Shown piece after piece: positions 1 to 7,299 of a stretch of 21,416 bases of DNA (position 1 is its first letter; every line of letters starts with the position of its first letter). Made by a program: the position numbers and the translations under genes. This DNA is from Sneathiella sp. (GTDB lineage Bacteria > Pseudomonadota > Alphaproteobacteria > Sneathiellales > Sneathiellaceae): contig JAESPT010000415.1 in NCBI GenBank assembly GCA_016765515.1, positions 1 through 21,416 on the forward strand, read 5' to 3'. Below the pieces are notes generated by a model. The model was not told where the DNA came from and made no database searches. It saw nothing but the letters and a program-made list of their open reading frames with translations.

Positions 1-161
1 AAAACCGCGCCAATTGGTGTGCCTTTCCCGGGATGCAGATCTGGAAGGCCGATCACTCGAACCATACCGGGGAGACGCGCTGTATTCTCAAGCTGTTGAA
101 GGGCTTCTCCTTCGATCCAGCTATATTTGTTGGCAATGACGTTAATAGGACTGCTATGCAT
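1..161 (-). CDS. RtcB-family RNA ligase, N-terminal fragment (RtcB2/PrfH-associated type)
   Basis: RtcB enzymes join RNA 3'-phosphate (or 2',3'-cyclic phosphate) ends to 5'-OH ends using GTP and Mn2+. Only the first 53 codons are in the window; the gene runs off the left edge. Reading leftward from the ATG at 161, the protein starts MHSSPINVIANKYSWIEGEA and continues through a stretch ending GLPDLHPGKGTPIGAV. The PDLHPGKGTPIG block is the conserved N-terminal RtcB motif, holding the first metal-binding Asp. The DLHPG form, rather than DVHLGKGSTIG, is what I know from the RtcB paralogues linked to release factor H, so this is more likely RtcB2-type than the housekeeping RtcB. The ATG lies inside the end of the upstream AAA+ gene (8-nt overlap), so the two are probably translationally coupled. 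I expect prfH beyond the left edge, but cannot see it. Confidence 0.85.
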   Translation of the reverse strand, partial: MHSSPINVIANKYSWIEGEALQQLENTARLPGMVRVIGLPDLHPGKGTPIGAV

Positions 162-2235
162 GGTTCTGCCCTTCCAGGTTTTTAAGTTTTTGGGCGGGCG
201 GATGTGATCTAAAACCGATGGGCTGGCGGGTCGCTGACTTGAGACGGCATTCATCTTCGAGCATGTCGATGATACGGGGCTCCTCTATATCGGCCTGTTC
301 AAAACGAAGCCGTTTTTTTACTGTTGCGAAGTCACCAGGTGTTAGCAGGTTGAGTCGACGAAGTTGGTCGGTTGCATTGCGGTCGAAAAATTGTTCAAAA
401 GCCAACCCGGCCTGTGTCTCGTCAAGGTAGTCAAATTTTACCTTAAAAGTAAAACGGCGAAAGGCAGCCTGATCGATTTTATCGATCAAATTGGTGGTAC
501 AAGCGAAAGGAAGGACATGACTTTCCATCCAGGTCAGCATTTCATTGACCTGGCTGACTTCCCAGCTTCGATTTGCTCCGGCTCGATCGCTTAATAGAGA
601 GTCGACTTCGTCAAAAATCAAAAAATTGTCCTGATCCCGTGCCTCTTCAAAGGCCAACGCGATGTTCTTTTCGGCATCACCAACCCATTTGGATAGGATA
701 TCAGAAGCCCTTTTGAATAAAACATCCATCTCCATCAAATCAGCCAGATATCGTATATAGGTCGATTTTCCAGCCCCGGGAGGACCGTATAAACATAGGG
801 AGAAGTCACGGTGGACCATATGGGGGTGGATAACCTTTTCCAAACCCTTTAAGGCCTCACCACCATTGACAAGTGCCCGGTTGAACGTTCCGAAATGAGA
901 GGTATTATCGGCCACACTCTGTCCATAATTGATCGCTCGGCATAATGAAGTGGTCACCCGTTTCACCATGTCCGCTCCGCCGCCGTTTGCAACGGAAAGA
1001 GTAACGGCGGTTTCCATCACACCAACGGAAATTTGATTTTTGCCGGCAATATCTCGAATGTCAGTTGCCGACATTTGTAAATGCAATTTTTTAGCGAGCT
1101 TACGAAGCTGGCTTTCTCTCCCCGCCGCATTGGGTAGCTTTAATTCCAGGGCGTAACTCATGCGCCTTAAAACAGCAGGATCAAAACATTCCACATTATT
1201 TGTCACCCACAGTGTGGGAACCGCATTTTGTTCAAATATGCGGTTAAGGAATACCTTAGATCCGCTGCCATATTTTGTGTCGATCAAATCTTCCATTTCG
1301 TCAAACATCAACAGAGAATCCACCTGACCTGCGAGCAGGCTTTGAGATAACTTAATGGCTTCCAACCGATCCAATCTGCCGGGTTCTTCTCCCCAGTCGT
1401 CTTCCTCGCAGATAGCAAACAGTTTTTTCCCGAGGCCTTTCGCCAGTAATTTACAAAATTCGGATTTGCCCGTCCCAGGAGGTCCGTATATCAGGATATT
1501 GACCCCTTTTTGGCTAATTCTGGTCGCATGCGCCAAAATATCGCGGATGAAATCCCTTTCTTTAGCGATATGATCAAACTCATCCCACGTTAGTTCTGTT
1601 GACAGCGGTTTCCCAAGCAGGGTTTCCAGTATCGCATCGAGTCCGCCGAAGGGTTCGGACAAAGCCAAGATCACATTGGGTGTGGCATTGTAGCGAAGCG
1701 TATTCTGACCGCTGTTGCGTTTCCTTTCAACTAGTCCAGATTTGACCAAATGACCCTGTTTCAGTGATTTGTTGATCTGCATTGGAGCGCGATCAATCAC
1801 AGTCGCGAGTAGAGCCTCACTATCGACGATTTTAGCGCTGATCAGATCTGTACAAAGGTCACGAAAACCTTCGTTCAATCCTTTGCATATTAAGAAAAAT
1901 AGAATTTCCTGTTCGCATCCATCGAGTGATAGATATTCTGTCAACAGATCAAAATTTCGTTCCATATCATCCGATGTTGCCACCGCGTATTTAGAGTCAT
2001 GAACAAGCTCCTGACAGAGCAAAGCGTGAACAAGTTTGTTTACACCTGCTTTGGTCACGGCCTTACCTTTCAAGCCGGATTTTTTAATTACAGCAGCCAA
2101 ATCGAATTTCAGAAAATCACAATTCTGATCTAGCCATTCATAGATTTTGATTGCTGTCTTTGATCGCCGATCAATTTTGCGAAAGAGTCGCCCGACATAG
2201 AGTCGGATATCTCTCACTTGTTTTGTATTGCCCAT
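154..2235 (-). CDS. Tandem AAA+ ATPase coupled to RtcB-type RNA ligase
   Basis: Large two-module AAA+ ATPase, 693 aa from the chosen ATG at 2235. Module 1 has Walker A GPPGTGKS at about residues 251-258, Walker B LLMFDE at about 308-313 and a paired Arg (LRRMS) at about 357. Module 2 has Walker A GPPGAGKS at about 484-491, a pore-loop-like KWVGDAEKN, Walker B FLIFDEVDSLL around 542 and paired Arg (AFRRF) at about 593. Both modules keep ATP-binding, hydrolysis and arginine-finger residues, so both look active. Residues of about 106-190 are helical with a winged-helix feel, perhaps for nucleic-acid or partner binding. Start: the frame is open to a TTG at 2340, but GGAAAG just before ATG 2235 is the best ribosome site seen; ATG 2256 is the alternative. 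The stop overlaps the RtcB-type start by 8 nt, suggesting joint action in RNA repair. The substrate cannot be told from sequence. Confidence 0.85.
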   Translation of the reverse strand: MGNTKQVRDIRLYVGRLFRKIDRRSKTAIKIYEWLDQNCDFLKFDLAAVIKKSGLKGKAVTKAGVNKLVHALLCQELVHDSKYAVATSDDMERNFDLLTEYLSLDGCEQEILFFLICKGLNEGFRDLCTDLISAKIVDSEALLATVIDRAPMQINKSLKQGHLVKSGLVERKRNSGQNTLRYNATPNVILALSEPFGGLDAILETLLGKPLSTELTWDEFDHIAKERDFIRDILAHATRISQKGVNILIYGPPGTGKSEFCKLLAKGLGKKLFAICEEDDWGEEPGRLDRLEAIKLSQSLLAGQVDSLLMFDEMEDLIDTKYGSGSKVFLNRIFEQNAVPTLWVTNNVECFDPAVLRRMSYALELKLPNAAGRESQLRKLAKKLHLQMSATDIRDIAGKNQISVGVMETAVTLSVANGGGADMVKRVTTSLCRAINYGQSVADNTSHFGTFNRALVNGGEALKGLEKVIHPHMVHRDFSLCLYGPPGAGKSTYIRYLADLMEMDVLFKRASDILSKWVGDAEKNIALAFEEARDQDNFLIFDEVDSLLSDRAGANRSWEVSQVNEMLTWMESHVLPFACTTNLIDKIDQAAFRRFTFKVKFDYLDETQAGLAFEQFFDRNATDQLRRLNLLTPGDFATVKKRLRFEQADIEEPRIIDMLEDECRLKSATRQPIGFRSHPPAQKLKNLEGQNHA

Positions 2236-2406
2236 TGTCTTTCCATCGCTGGACATAACTGTCCATTGCCGCAAACACGTATAGAGAGCGCAAAAATTGT
2301 TCATTAGAACAATAAAAGGCACCATGCGTTTGCATGCCAAATTATCAAAAATTGCTGATGGTAGGTTCCAGGCTTCTAATTAGTTGCCTGAATTATAAGG
2401 GAAACC

Positions 2407-2466
2407 CTAGGAGGCAGAATAGAAGTCGGAGAACGTACCGATGATTACTGAAATAACACCAATCAT
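2407..2466 (-). CDS. Possible 19-aa hydrophobic leader peptide or small protein
   Basis: A 19-codon ORF reading MIGVISVIIGTFSDFYSAS. It has a good ribosome site (CAGGAG, six bases before the ATG) and lies about 44 nt downstream of a plausible promoter start and about 170 nt upstream of the AAA+ gene in the same direction. The first half is hydrophobic (Ile/Val rich), as in tiny membrane peptides. It could be a leader peptide for the AAA+/RtcB operon, an independent microprotein, or chance. I recognise no family; the support is only position, ribosome site and promoter. Confidence 0.3.
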   Translation of the reverse strand: MIGVISVIIGTFSDFYSAS

Positions 2467-2516
2467 ATTTTTCTCCTGTTCGATGTTTACAAAATCTTCT
2501 GTGTGAAGACGGCAGG

Positions 2517-2545
2517 GTATTAGCATTACTAGTTGTAGTAGTCAA
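2517..2545 (-). promoter_or_regulatory. Putative sigma70-type promoter for the AAA+/RtcB operon
   Basis: Reading the minus strand, TTGACT (2545-2540) is followed after exactly 17 nt by TAATAC (2522-2517), preceded by TGC, which would suit an extended -10. The -35 matches well (5 of 6) and the -10 poorly (3 of 6). Transcription would start near 2510 and run through the 19-codon ORF into the AAA+ gene. Some rtc operons use sigma54 with RtcR; I saw no clear -24/-12 element here. Confidence 0.4.
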
Positions 2546-2934
2546 GTGCTTGGCTTGAAGTTACAGGCAGGCCACAGATTTTTGATGGTGGATAATCAAA
2601 TCAACTTTTAATCGACCCCTATGCTGATCAGTGTCATTGGTGCTGCAGCCTACTGAACTTGCCCGGCAATAGCGGTAAAACGACCGCAACCTGAACTTAT
2701 TGATTGGGGCGAGTTAGTCTTACAAAAAAATTTTGAAGCCATATCAAGTGAGTCAGGCCATTCTATATTGAGGATTAGAAGCTCATTCCGGTATGATCAA
2801 GACTAGGACTTACTGTGGTCACTCTCTCAAGTGTTTTCAAGAATACCTTTTTTGATCAAAGTTGTTATGTCCCGCAATGTTGTATCTGAGGAGGTTTTGG
2901 TAAGAAGTGTATTTTTTTGTTGGTCAGCTTTCCT
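2546..2934. other. Intergenic stretch with no recognisable gene
   Basis: About 390 bases in which I see no convincing coding frame, RNA gene or repeat. The few open frames have no ribosome site and no family resemblance. The GC content around 2640-2720 is higher than in the flanks and could be the remains of an older gene, but no protein could be recovered. Confidence 0.4.
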
Positions 2935-3171
2935 TCAAAAGTACCACTCATTGGATCGCAAAACATCTTCGGTTATTGTTTTGAGACCGGTCTCTTCTTG
3001 CAATTTAAAGCCGAGCCCGAGCATATTTTCTACGAACATATCTTACCCGAAAGGAAGATGCTCCAGCTTTGTTCCCGGCCTAACTTGATCCCATTTAGAG
3101 GCCAGCCAATCGGCTTCATCTCAAGTATACAACTTATTAACCTCATTATTTGCGGTGATTAGAGGTGATAA
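2935..3171 (-). pseudogene. Decayed coding remnant, family unknown
   Basis: On the minus strand one frame of 79 codons reads like protein but has internal stops: a TGA at 3123-3121 and a TAA at 3045-3043, ending at TGA 2937-2935. Between the stops are the segments DEADWLASKWDQVRPGTKLE and DMFVENMLGLGFKLQEETGL, whose composition (balanced charged, Trp, Gly and Leu residues) looks like a real soluble protein rather than a chance frame. I do not recognise the family. The likeliest reading is an old gene fragment decaying by point mutation. Chance cannot be excluded. Confidence 0.4.
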
Positions 3172-3294
3172 TCATCGCAGATACCCTTTCGAAGTAATTT
3201 ATAAATCACTCATGAATAATAGTAATAATTACCAAGTATTCAAAAATTTAAGATGAGTTTTGTGCAGCAATCCAGTTCGTTCGTTGAAGGTAGT

Positions 3295-3331
3295 AAATTG
3301 TTATCCAACTATAATTGGATAACAATTTTTT
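3295..3331. terminator. Perfect 14-bp hairpin, bidirectional intrinsic terminator
   Basis: The left arm AAATTGTTATCCAA (3295-3308) pairs perfectly with TTGGATAACAATTT (3315-3328) around a 6-nt loop, followed by further T residues. The A-rich left end makes it usable from both strands. It separates the decayed region from the hipBA control region and would insulate hipBA from read-through. No intact gene ends directly at it on either side. Confidence 0.6.
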
Positions 3332-3442
3332 GCTTTTCAAGGAAAGAAAATTCGCAATTTTGGTATTTTTTAAATTCCTTTTTTATTATCTAATAGAAGA
3401 AATTTGAATTTTGACCATGAGACTAAGTTTTTAAGTCAATAA

Positions 3443-3458
3443 CTTCCCGATAGGGATG
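3443..3458. promoter_or_regulatory. Operator-like site 1 upstream of hipBA (imperfect)
   Basis: CTTCCCG-AT-AGGGATG matches the perfect palindrome at 3542-3557 in its whole left half and in 5 of 7 positions of the right half. It is the most distal of three sites whose left halves share CTTCCCG and begin 49 and 50 bp apart. It is a likely HipB binding site. Confidence 0.5.
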
Positions 3459-3491
3459 AATCTGTTAATTTTTTTTAAAAATATCATTTTT

Positions 3492-3507
3492 CTTCCCGAT
3501 AAGTAAG
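3492..3507. promoter_or_regulatory. Operator-like site 2 upstream of hipBA (half-site)
   Basis: CTTCCCG-AT-AAGTAAG has a full left half and a degenerate right half (4 of 7). It lies between sites 1 and 3, with left halves 49 and 50 bp apart. That places the three sites close to the same helical face if the repeat is about 10 bp per turn, as expected for cooperative HipB or HipA-HipB binding. Confidence 0.45.
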
Positions 3508-3541
3508 AAATATCTTGAGTAAGTGACTACATGTCTATATT

Positions 3542-3557
3542 CTTCCCGAACGGGAAG
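3542..3557. promoter_or_regulatory. Operator-like site 3, perfect palindrome overlapping the hipB ribosome site
   Basis: CTTCCCG-AA-CGGGAAG is a perfect inverted repeat of 7-bp arms with a 2-bp centre. Its right arm runs into the AAGGA ribosome site of hipB. HipB family regulators bind palindromes upstream of their own operon, so this is the strongest candidate for the autoregulatory operator. Confidence 0.6.
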
Positions 3558-3566
3558 GATTTTGAT

Positions 3567-3830
3567 ATGAATACTGCCATTACGACAGCTATACAGTTAG
3601 GTGCACTTATTAGAGAGAAACGTAAATCTCTTAAGATGACGCAACGAGAGTTAGCGCTTGCGATCGATGTTGGTGAGCGATTTATCGTCGACCTAGAGAA
3701 GGGGAAAGAAAGCTGTCAGCTTGAATTATCGCTACGAGCAGCAAAAGCTGTGGGTATTCGTTTGATGGATGAGAAAACGGCTAGAAAACTCCCGCCCAGT
3801 GGGGGATATGATTTGAGTGTCCTGAAATGA
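3567..3830 (+). CDS. hipB: HipB-type XRE-family antitoxin and autorepressor
   Basis: An 87-aa helix-turn-helix protein. The Xre/Cro-type HTH covers about residues 10-65, with the motif SLKMTQRELALAIDVGERFI followed by DLEKGK, the usual end of the recognition region. In the family, HipB dimers bind the operator and neutralise the HipA kinase. Start: the ATG at 3567 is preferred because AAGGA lies seven bases upstream. The in-frame ATG at 3531 lies before the palindrome and would add 12 residues outside the HTH fold. The stop overlaps the hipA start (ATGA), the usual coupling that makes both from one message. Regulation is probably by the three CTTCCCG sites upstream. Confidence 0.9.
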   Translation: MNTAITTAIQLGALIREKRKSLKMTQRELALAIDVGERFIVDLEKGKESCQLELSLRAAKAVGIRLMDEKTARKLPPSGGYDLSVLK

Positions 3831-5089
3831 CGCCAATATATTTCGAGAATCTCGAGGTCGGTAGGATTGACCAAGATGGCCAGGATCACTCTTTCAGATA
3901 TGATGAGAGATGGTTGGCGACAAAGGGAGCCTTTCCTTTATCTTTGTCCATGCCACTAAGCGATCAATCTTATGACCATGATATGCTTATGCCTTGGTTG
4001 ATAAACCTCCTTCCTGAAGGAGATAATCTTCAAACCTTAAGCAGAAACCTGAGGGTTTCGCCGCTAGATGTTTTCAGCGTCCTTGAAAGGATTGGCCATG
4101 ATGTTGCTGGTGCCTTTTCCATTGGGCAACCCATATTAAGAGATGATTGGGACTGTCGAGTAATTCCTAACGATAGTGCGCTTGAAAAAATTATCCAGGA
4201 GCTTCCACTAAAACCCTTCCTTGCAGGAGATGATCGGGTCTCTATGTCTTTGGCAGGAGTCCAGGAGAAGCTTCCCCTGGTTATGATCGATACCGAGACT
4301 TTGGCCGTTCCACTAAATGGTATGCCGTCAACGCATATTCTGAAACCCGATACAGAAACCCTTTTTGGAAGTGTACAGAATGAAGCGTTATGTCTTGTGC
4401 TAGCAGGTCGATGTAATCTGAATGCTGCTGAAGTGACGACTGGAATTGCTGGAGAACGATCATATCTTCTCGTATCACGTTATGATCGTCACATTGATCA
4501 CCGAGAGGGCGGGGGTCGGCTAATTCGAAGGATACATCAGGAGGATTTTTGTCAGGTACTTTCTCGAATGCCAGCTGAAAAATATGAACAAAACAGTACG
4601 GGCAGGCCAGGTCCGGGGCTAACTGATTTTTTTGGATTTATCAAAGAGAATTTAACGGCTGGGGACACGATCGCTTTGTTGGATGCTGTGATTTTTAATA
4701 TTCTTATCTGTAATACTGATTCGCACGCAAAAAACTATTCATTTTTAATTGATGGGGAAGGGGTGAGACTAGCGCCACTGTACGATTTGTTGTGTGCTAA
4801 AGAGTGGGGGCATGTAACGCAATCCCATCCGCAGAACGTATCGGATCAAAATAGGGGAGAGCATATTCGCAGCCGGCACTGGCGTCGCTTTGCTGAAAGC
4901 TGCGGCATGAACGAAACAATGGTCGTTGAGCGCGTCAGATCTCTTGTAGACACTGTCCTGTCAGAGACAGTTGGTGCAGAACAGGATGTATTAACAATGC
5001 CTGCAGGAGGTCATGTGATGCTTGGCCGGTTCCGAGAAGCTATTGAAGCGCGCTGCCGAACGGTGAACGTAAATCTACAATATGATTGA
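3827..5089 (+). CDS. hipA: HipA-type Ser/Thr protein kinase toxin
   Basis: A 420-aa protein, close to the 440 aa of E. coli HipA, with both family parts: the N-terminal small domain (LEVGRIDQDG near the start; WLINLLPEGDNLQTL at about 57-71) and the kinase C-lobe. Visible motifs are VSMSLAGVQEK at about 138-148 (gatekeeper loop with the candidate autophosphorylated Ser), HILKPDTE with the ATP-binding Lys at about 173, NTDSHAKN with the catalytic Asp at about 298, and LAPLYDLL with the Mg-binding Asp at about 320. All catalytic residues are present, so the toxin should be active. In the family HipA phosphorylates glutamyl-tRNA synthetase (other HipA homologues target other synthetases) and causes growth arrest and persistence. 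It is coupled to hipB by a 4-nt overlap. Confidence 0.93.
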   Translation: MTPIYFENLEVGRIDQDGQDHSFRYDERWLATKGAFPLSLSMPLSDQSYDHDMLMPWLINLLPEGDNLQTLSRNLRVSPLDVFSVLERIGHDVAGAFSIGQPILRDDWDCRVIPNDSALEKIIQELPLKPFLAGDDRVSMSLAGVQEKLPLVMIDTETLAVPLNGMPSTHILKPDTETLFGSVQNEALCLVLAGRCNLNAAEVTTGIAGERSYLLVSRYDRHIDHREGGGRLIRRIHQEDFCQVLSRMPAEKYEQNSTGRPGPGLTDFFGFIKENLTAGDTIALLDAVIFNILICNTDSHAKNYSFLIDGEGVRLAPLYDLLCAKEWGHVTQSHPQNVSDQNRGEHIRSRHWRRFAESCGMNETMVVERVRSLVDTVLSETVGAEQDVLTMPAGGHVMLGRFREAIEARCRTVNVNLQYD

Positions 5090-5299
5090 ATTCCACGATA
5101 ATTATTGATCAATTCGTGCACTGATTATTTTTTGTAATTCCAAAACCAAATTGAAATAATCGATATATAGTACCTAAGAGGAGCCGTATCCGCTACACTG
5201 GTTGGTGAGATGCCAAAGCCCGAAGTTATATCTTCAAGAAATGCGCGCTCACCCTTTCCAATCGTTACTCTGGCTTTTTTCAGAAATAACACCTACAGT

Positions 5300-5899
5300 T
5301 TATTGCATGGGCAGCTCGTTAGATGATTTAATAACTGAACCTAACAAGCCATATTCTAGTGCCTCTTCCGTATTTAACCAAAAATCCCTAGCGGTATCTT
5401 CATGGATTTTTTTTGATGTTTGTCCCGTAGCCGTCGCGAATAAATGTTCAAATCGTTCACGCATTTTCGTAAGTTGCTCAGCTTGAATTTTTAATTCTGT
5501 AGCGCTGCCACCAATAGATCCACTCGGTTGATGGAGCAAAAATCGTGTGTTTGGCAAACAGAAACGATTTTCTAATTTAGCACCAACAAAAATAAGTGCT
5601 CCGGCGCTAGCAACCCACCCACTTCCAATTGTTCGAACAGTTGGACGGATGAACTTGATCATGTCGTGGACCATATCACCAGATTCCACATGACCGCCAG
5701 GAGAGCTAATATACAAGGAAATTGGGTCATTATTAATCTCAGATAATGCCAACAGACGGGCGACCGTGGTTCTGGCAAGCTTGTCATTGATTTCTCCGGT
5801 AATAATTACAGTCCGGCTTTTGATGAGCGCCTCCTCAACAACACCGTTTTCCCCGTTTTTCGAAGATTTATCTTGTTCATCTGTCATTTCAAATTCCAT
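5300..5899 (-). CDS. ClpP-family serine protease, stand-alone paralogue
   Basis: A 199-aa protein of ClpP length and fold. The catalytic triad fits E. coli ClpP almost number for number: Ser98 in WVASAGALI, His123 in FLLHQPSG and Asp172 in DTARDFWL. SSPGGHVESGDMVHDMIKFI and NTEEALEYGLLG are typical family segments. The nucleophile elbow is ASAG rather than the usual ASMG, and the gene has no clpX or clpA beside it, so it is probably a second, specialised ClpP rather than the housekeeping enzyme. The ATG at 5899 has a moderate AGG eight bases upstream. The N-terminal 20 residues are polar and family-atypical. The gene converges on hipA with about 210 bp between the stops. Confidence 0.9.
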   Translation of the reverse strand: MEFEMTDEQDKSSKNGENGVVEEALIKSRTVIITGEINDKLARTTVARLLALSEINNDPISLYISSPGGHVESGDMVHDMIKFIRPTVRTIGSGWVASAGALIFVGAKLENRFCLPNTRFLLHQPSGSIGGSATELKIQAEQLTKMRERFEHLFATATGQTSKKIHEDTARDFWLNTEEALEYGLLGSVIKSSNELPMQ

Positions 5900-6128
5900 C
5901 TTAATTGCCTAAGCAGAATATAAGTTACACTTAGAACTCTTATTAGAATTTCTAGTTGATTTTTTGTCTGTTGAATACAGCTAAAAATGAAATTTTGAAA
6001 AATTTCAATGTGACCAAGAATATAAATTTTCATCGTAATCAGAAAACCTTTCCAACGGTAATCCCCTTCGAAAATTAATGGTGTTATTAAGTAGAATTTT
6101 CTCAGCATACTGATCTGTGGAGGTTTTG

Positions 6129-6395
6129 ATGAAAAAGACACGATATAGTGACGTGCAAATCATGAGCATTTTGAAACAAGCTGAGGACGAGGTTCCGGTC
6201 TTGGAGCTTTGCCGGGAACATGGGATGAGCAGTGCGTAATTTTACAAATGGCGGGCGAAATTCGGCGGCTTGGATGTGTCGATGATTTCTGAGGTGAAAG
6301 AGCTGGTGGAACAGAATCGACGTCTAAAGAAAATGTACGCCGAGATGAATATGCAATATGAATTTTTAAAGGAAGCGCTTGGAAAAAAGCAGTGA
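6129..6395 (+). pseudogene. IS3-family (IS407-like) transposase OrfA, nonsense-mutated
   Basis: Reads MKKTRYSDVQIMSILKQAED onward, with ELCREHGMSSA then a TAA stop at 6237-6239, then FYKWRAKFGGLDVS, the coiled ELVEQNRRLKKMYAEMNMQY and a TGA at 6393-6395. This is the standard HTH plus leucine-zipper OrfA of IS3-type elements, where the TAA replaces a Ser codon in the conserved SSASFYKWR motif. Apart from that stop the 89-codon frame is intact, so decay began by point mutation. Confidence 0.85.
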
Positions 6396-6885
6396 GGCCA
6401 TTCCTGCCAAGGAGATAGCCGTAGGCGCGGTTTCTCAGTATGGGGTGAGTATCACAATGGCCTGTTGAACATTTTTAATCAGTGAGACCTATTACCACTA
6501 TCGGCGTAAATTGAGCAACTAAAACGCCTATATTGCTGACTGGCTGGTAAAACTAATCCGTAATCGGCGGACATGAGGTTTTGGTCTATGTTTTCTGTAT
6601 TTACGCAATATCAAAGGCTTTGGCTGCAACCATAAGCGGATCTATCGCATTTATTGTGAACTGGAATTGAACTTGCGCATCAAACCCAGAAAAAGGCCCA
6701 GGGGGGGCAAGCCAGACACATTGGCCGCGCCGAAAGCCCCAAATCTGACCTGCTCGATGGACTTTATGGCAGACCTGATGAAGGATGACCGATCGATCCG
6801 AACTCTGAATATATTGGATAATTTCAATCGCGAAGAACCTCGCAAGATTCGAGTCGACAACGGGCCCGAATATATCAATTGTTAA
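6391..6885 (+). pseudogene. IS3-family (IS407-like) transposase OrfB, multiply broken and truncated
   Basis: A single frame (codons from 6391) shows IS407-type OrfB sequence with three in-frame stops: TGA 6466, TAA 6520 and TGA 6574. The last replaces Trp in NRRTWGFGL. Recognisable segments are GFGLCFLYLRN, KRIYRIYCELELNLRIKPRK, CSMDFMADLMKDDRSIRTLN (first catalytic Asp of DDE) and RVDNGPEYIN (second Asp). About 35 residues between NFNRE and RVDNGPEY are missing, and everything after the second Asp, including the catalytic Glu, is gone. A further shift near 6403-6415 is needed to join OrfA to this frame. I found no terminal inverted repeats. A dead element. Confidence 0.85.
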
Positions 6886-7081
6886 ATTTTTTTTCATTTG
6901 CAAGAAGGGACGTTTCTATTGGGCGTTCAACTGATAGAGTTGTTGGATTATCAATGTCTTTTTCTATAGTATCCCCCATTTTTATTTTGCATTTTATCTA
7001 ATGTTCTTTGTGTGGTTTCATTTCACATTCTAAAGTCTGAAAACTATTTATTATTGTTTAATTATTATATAAATCTAATTT
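6886..7081. other. AT-rich intergenic spacer
   Basis: Very AT-rich sequence following the broken transposase. No coding frame, RNA gene or clear regulatory element was seen. With the doubtful ORF at 7082-7264 it forms a gene-poor stretch of roughly 640 bases up to the end of the RraA-like gene. Confidence 0.4.
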
Positions 7082-7264
7082 ATGTTATCGTCATTAATAA
7101 AAAATCCGCTGTTCTTGGGGACGGGTACCAACGAGTGTTCTAAAAACAAATCCCATAATCCGGTTTTTTCAAGCGACTATATTGTGGAAATATTATATGA
7201 AAATGGAATACAGCCTATATTCCTAGAGATTGGTGATCTGCACATCTTTTACTTTGAAAAATAG
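7082..7264 (+). CDS. Doubtful 60-aa hypothetical protein
   Basis: A 60-codon frame, MLSSLIKNPLFLGTGTNECS to the end DLHIFYFEK. No family is recognised and no ribosome site precedes the ATG; a stop codon lies just upstream in frame. Two things speak for it: the second half (SSDYIVEILYENGIQPIFLE) has protein-like composition, and a perfect intrinsic terminator begins 36 bases after its stop. It may be the tail of a lost gene rather than an independent one. Confidence 0.25.
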   Translation: MLSSLIKNPLFLGTGTNECSKNKSHNPVFSSDYIVEILYENGIQPIFLEIGDLHIFYFEK

Positions 7265-7299
7265 ACAAAAATGGTTGCATTCCCCCGCAACCAAAATCT

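Larger units (their letters stand above)
6129..6885 (+). mobile_element. IS3-family insertion sequence fossil
   Basis: The combined remains of orfA and orfB, with an internal deletion and loss of the right end. An intact element of this group is about 1.2 kb, so over a third is missing. No target-site duplication or inverted-repeat ends could be seen next to it. It sits between the clpP promoter region and an AT-rich gene-poor stretch, a sign that this part of the chromosome has taken insertions. Confidence 0.75.

Noticed and set aside
2236..2340. Longer N-terminus for the AAA+ protein from the TTG at 2340
   Set aside because: It needs a TTG start without ribosome site and adds a Cys-rich, non-family stretch; ATG 2235 or 2256 is more plausible.
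2831..3162. Plus-strand open frames of 80-85 codons
   Set aside because: No ribosome site and no family; they lie opposite the decayed minus-strand frame, which reads more like protein.
3295..3328. lac-operator-like half-sites (GGATAACAATT) in the 3295 hairpin
   Set aside because: The spacing and symmetry differ from a lac operator, no LacI or lac gene is present, and the T-tract makes a terminator the simpler reading.
5202..5486. Plus-strand open frame across the clpP end
   Set aside because: Mostly the complement of clpP coding sequence, with no independent support.
5884..6141. 85-codon minus-strand frame upstream of clpP
   Set aside because: AT-rich, no ribosome site, overlaps the clpP start and the IS end; reads as spacer DNA.
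6601..6903. Minus-strand frames across the transposase remnant
   Set aside because: Shadows of the OrfB pseudogene, which has clear family sequence on the plus strand.
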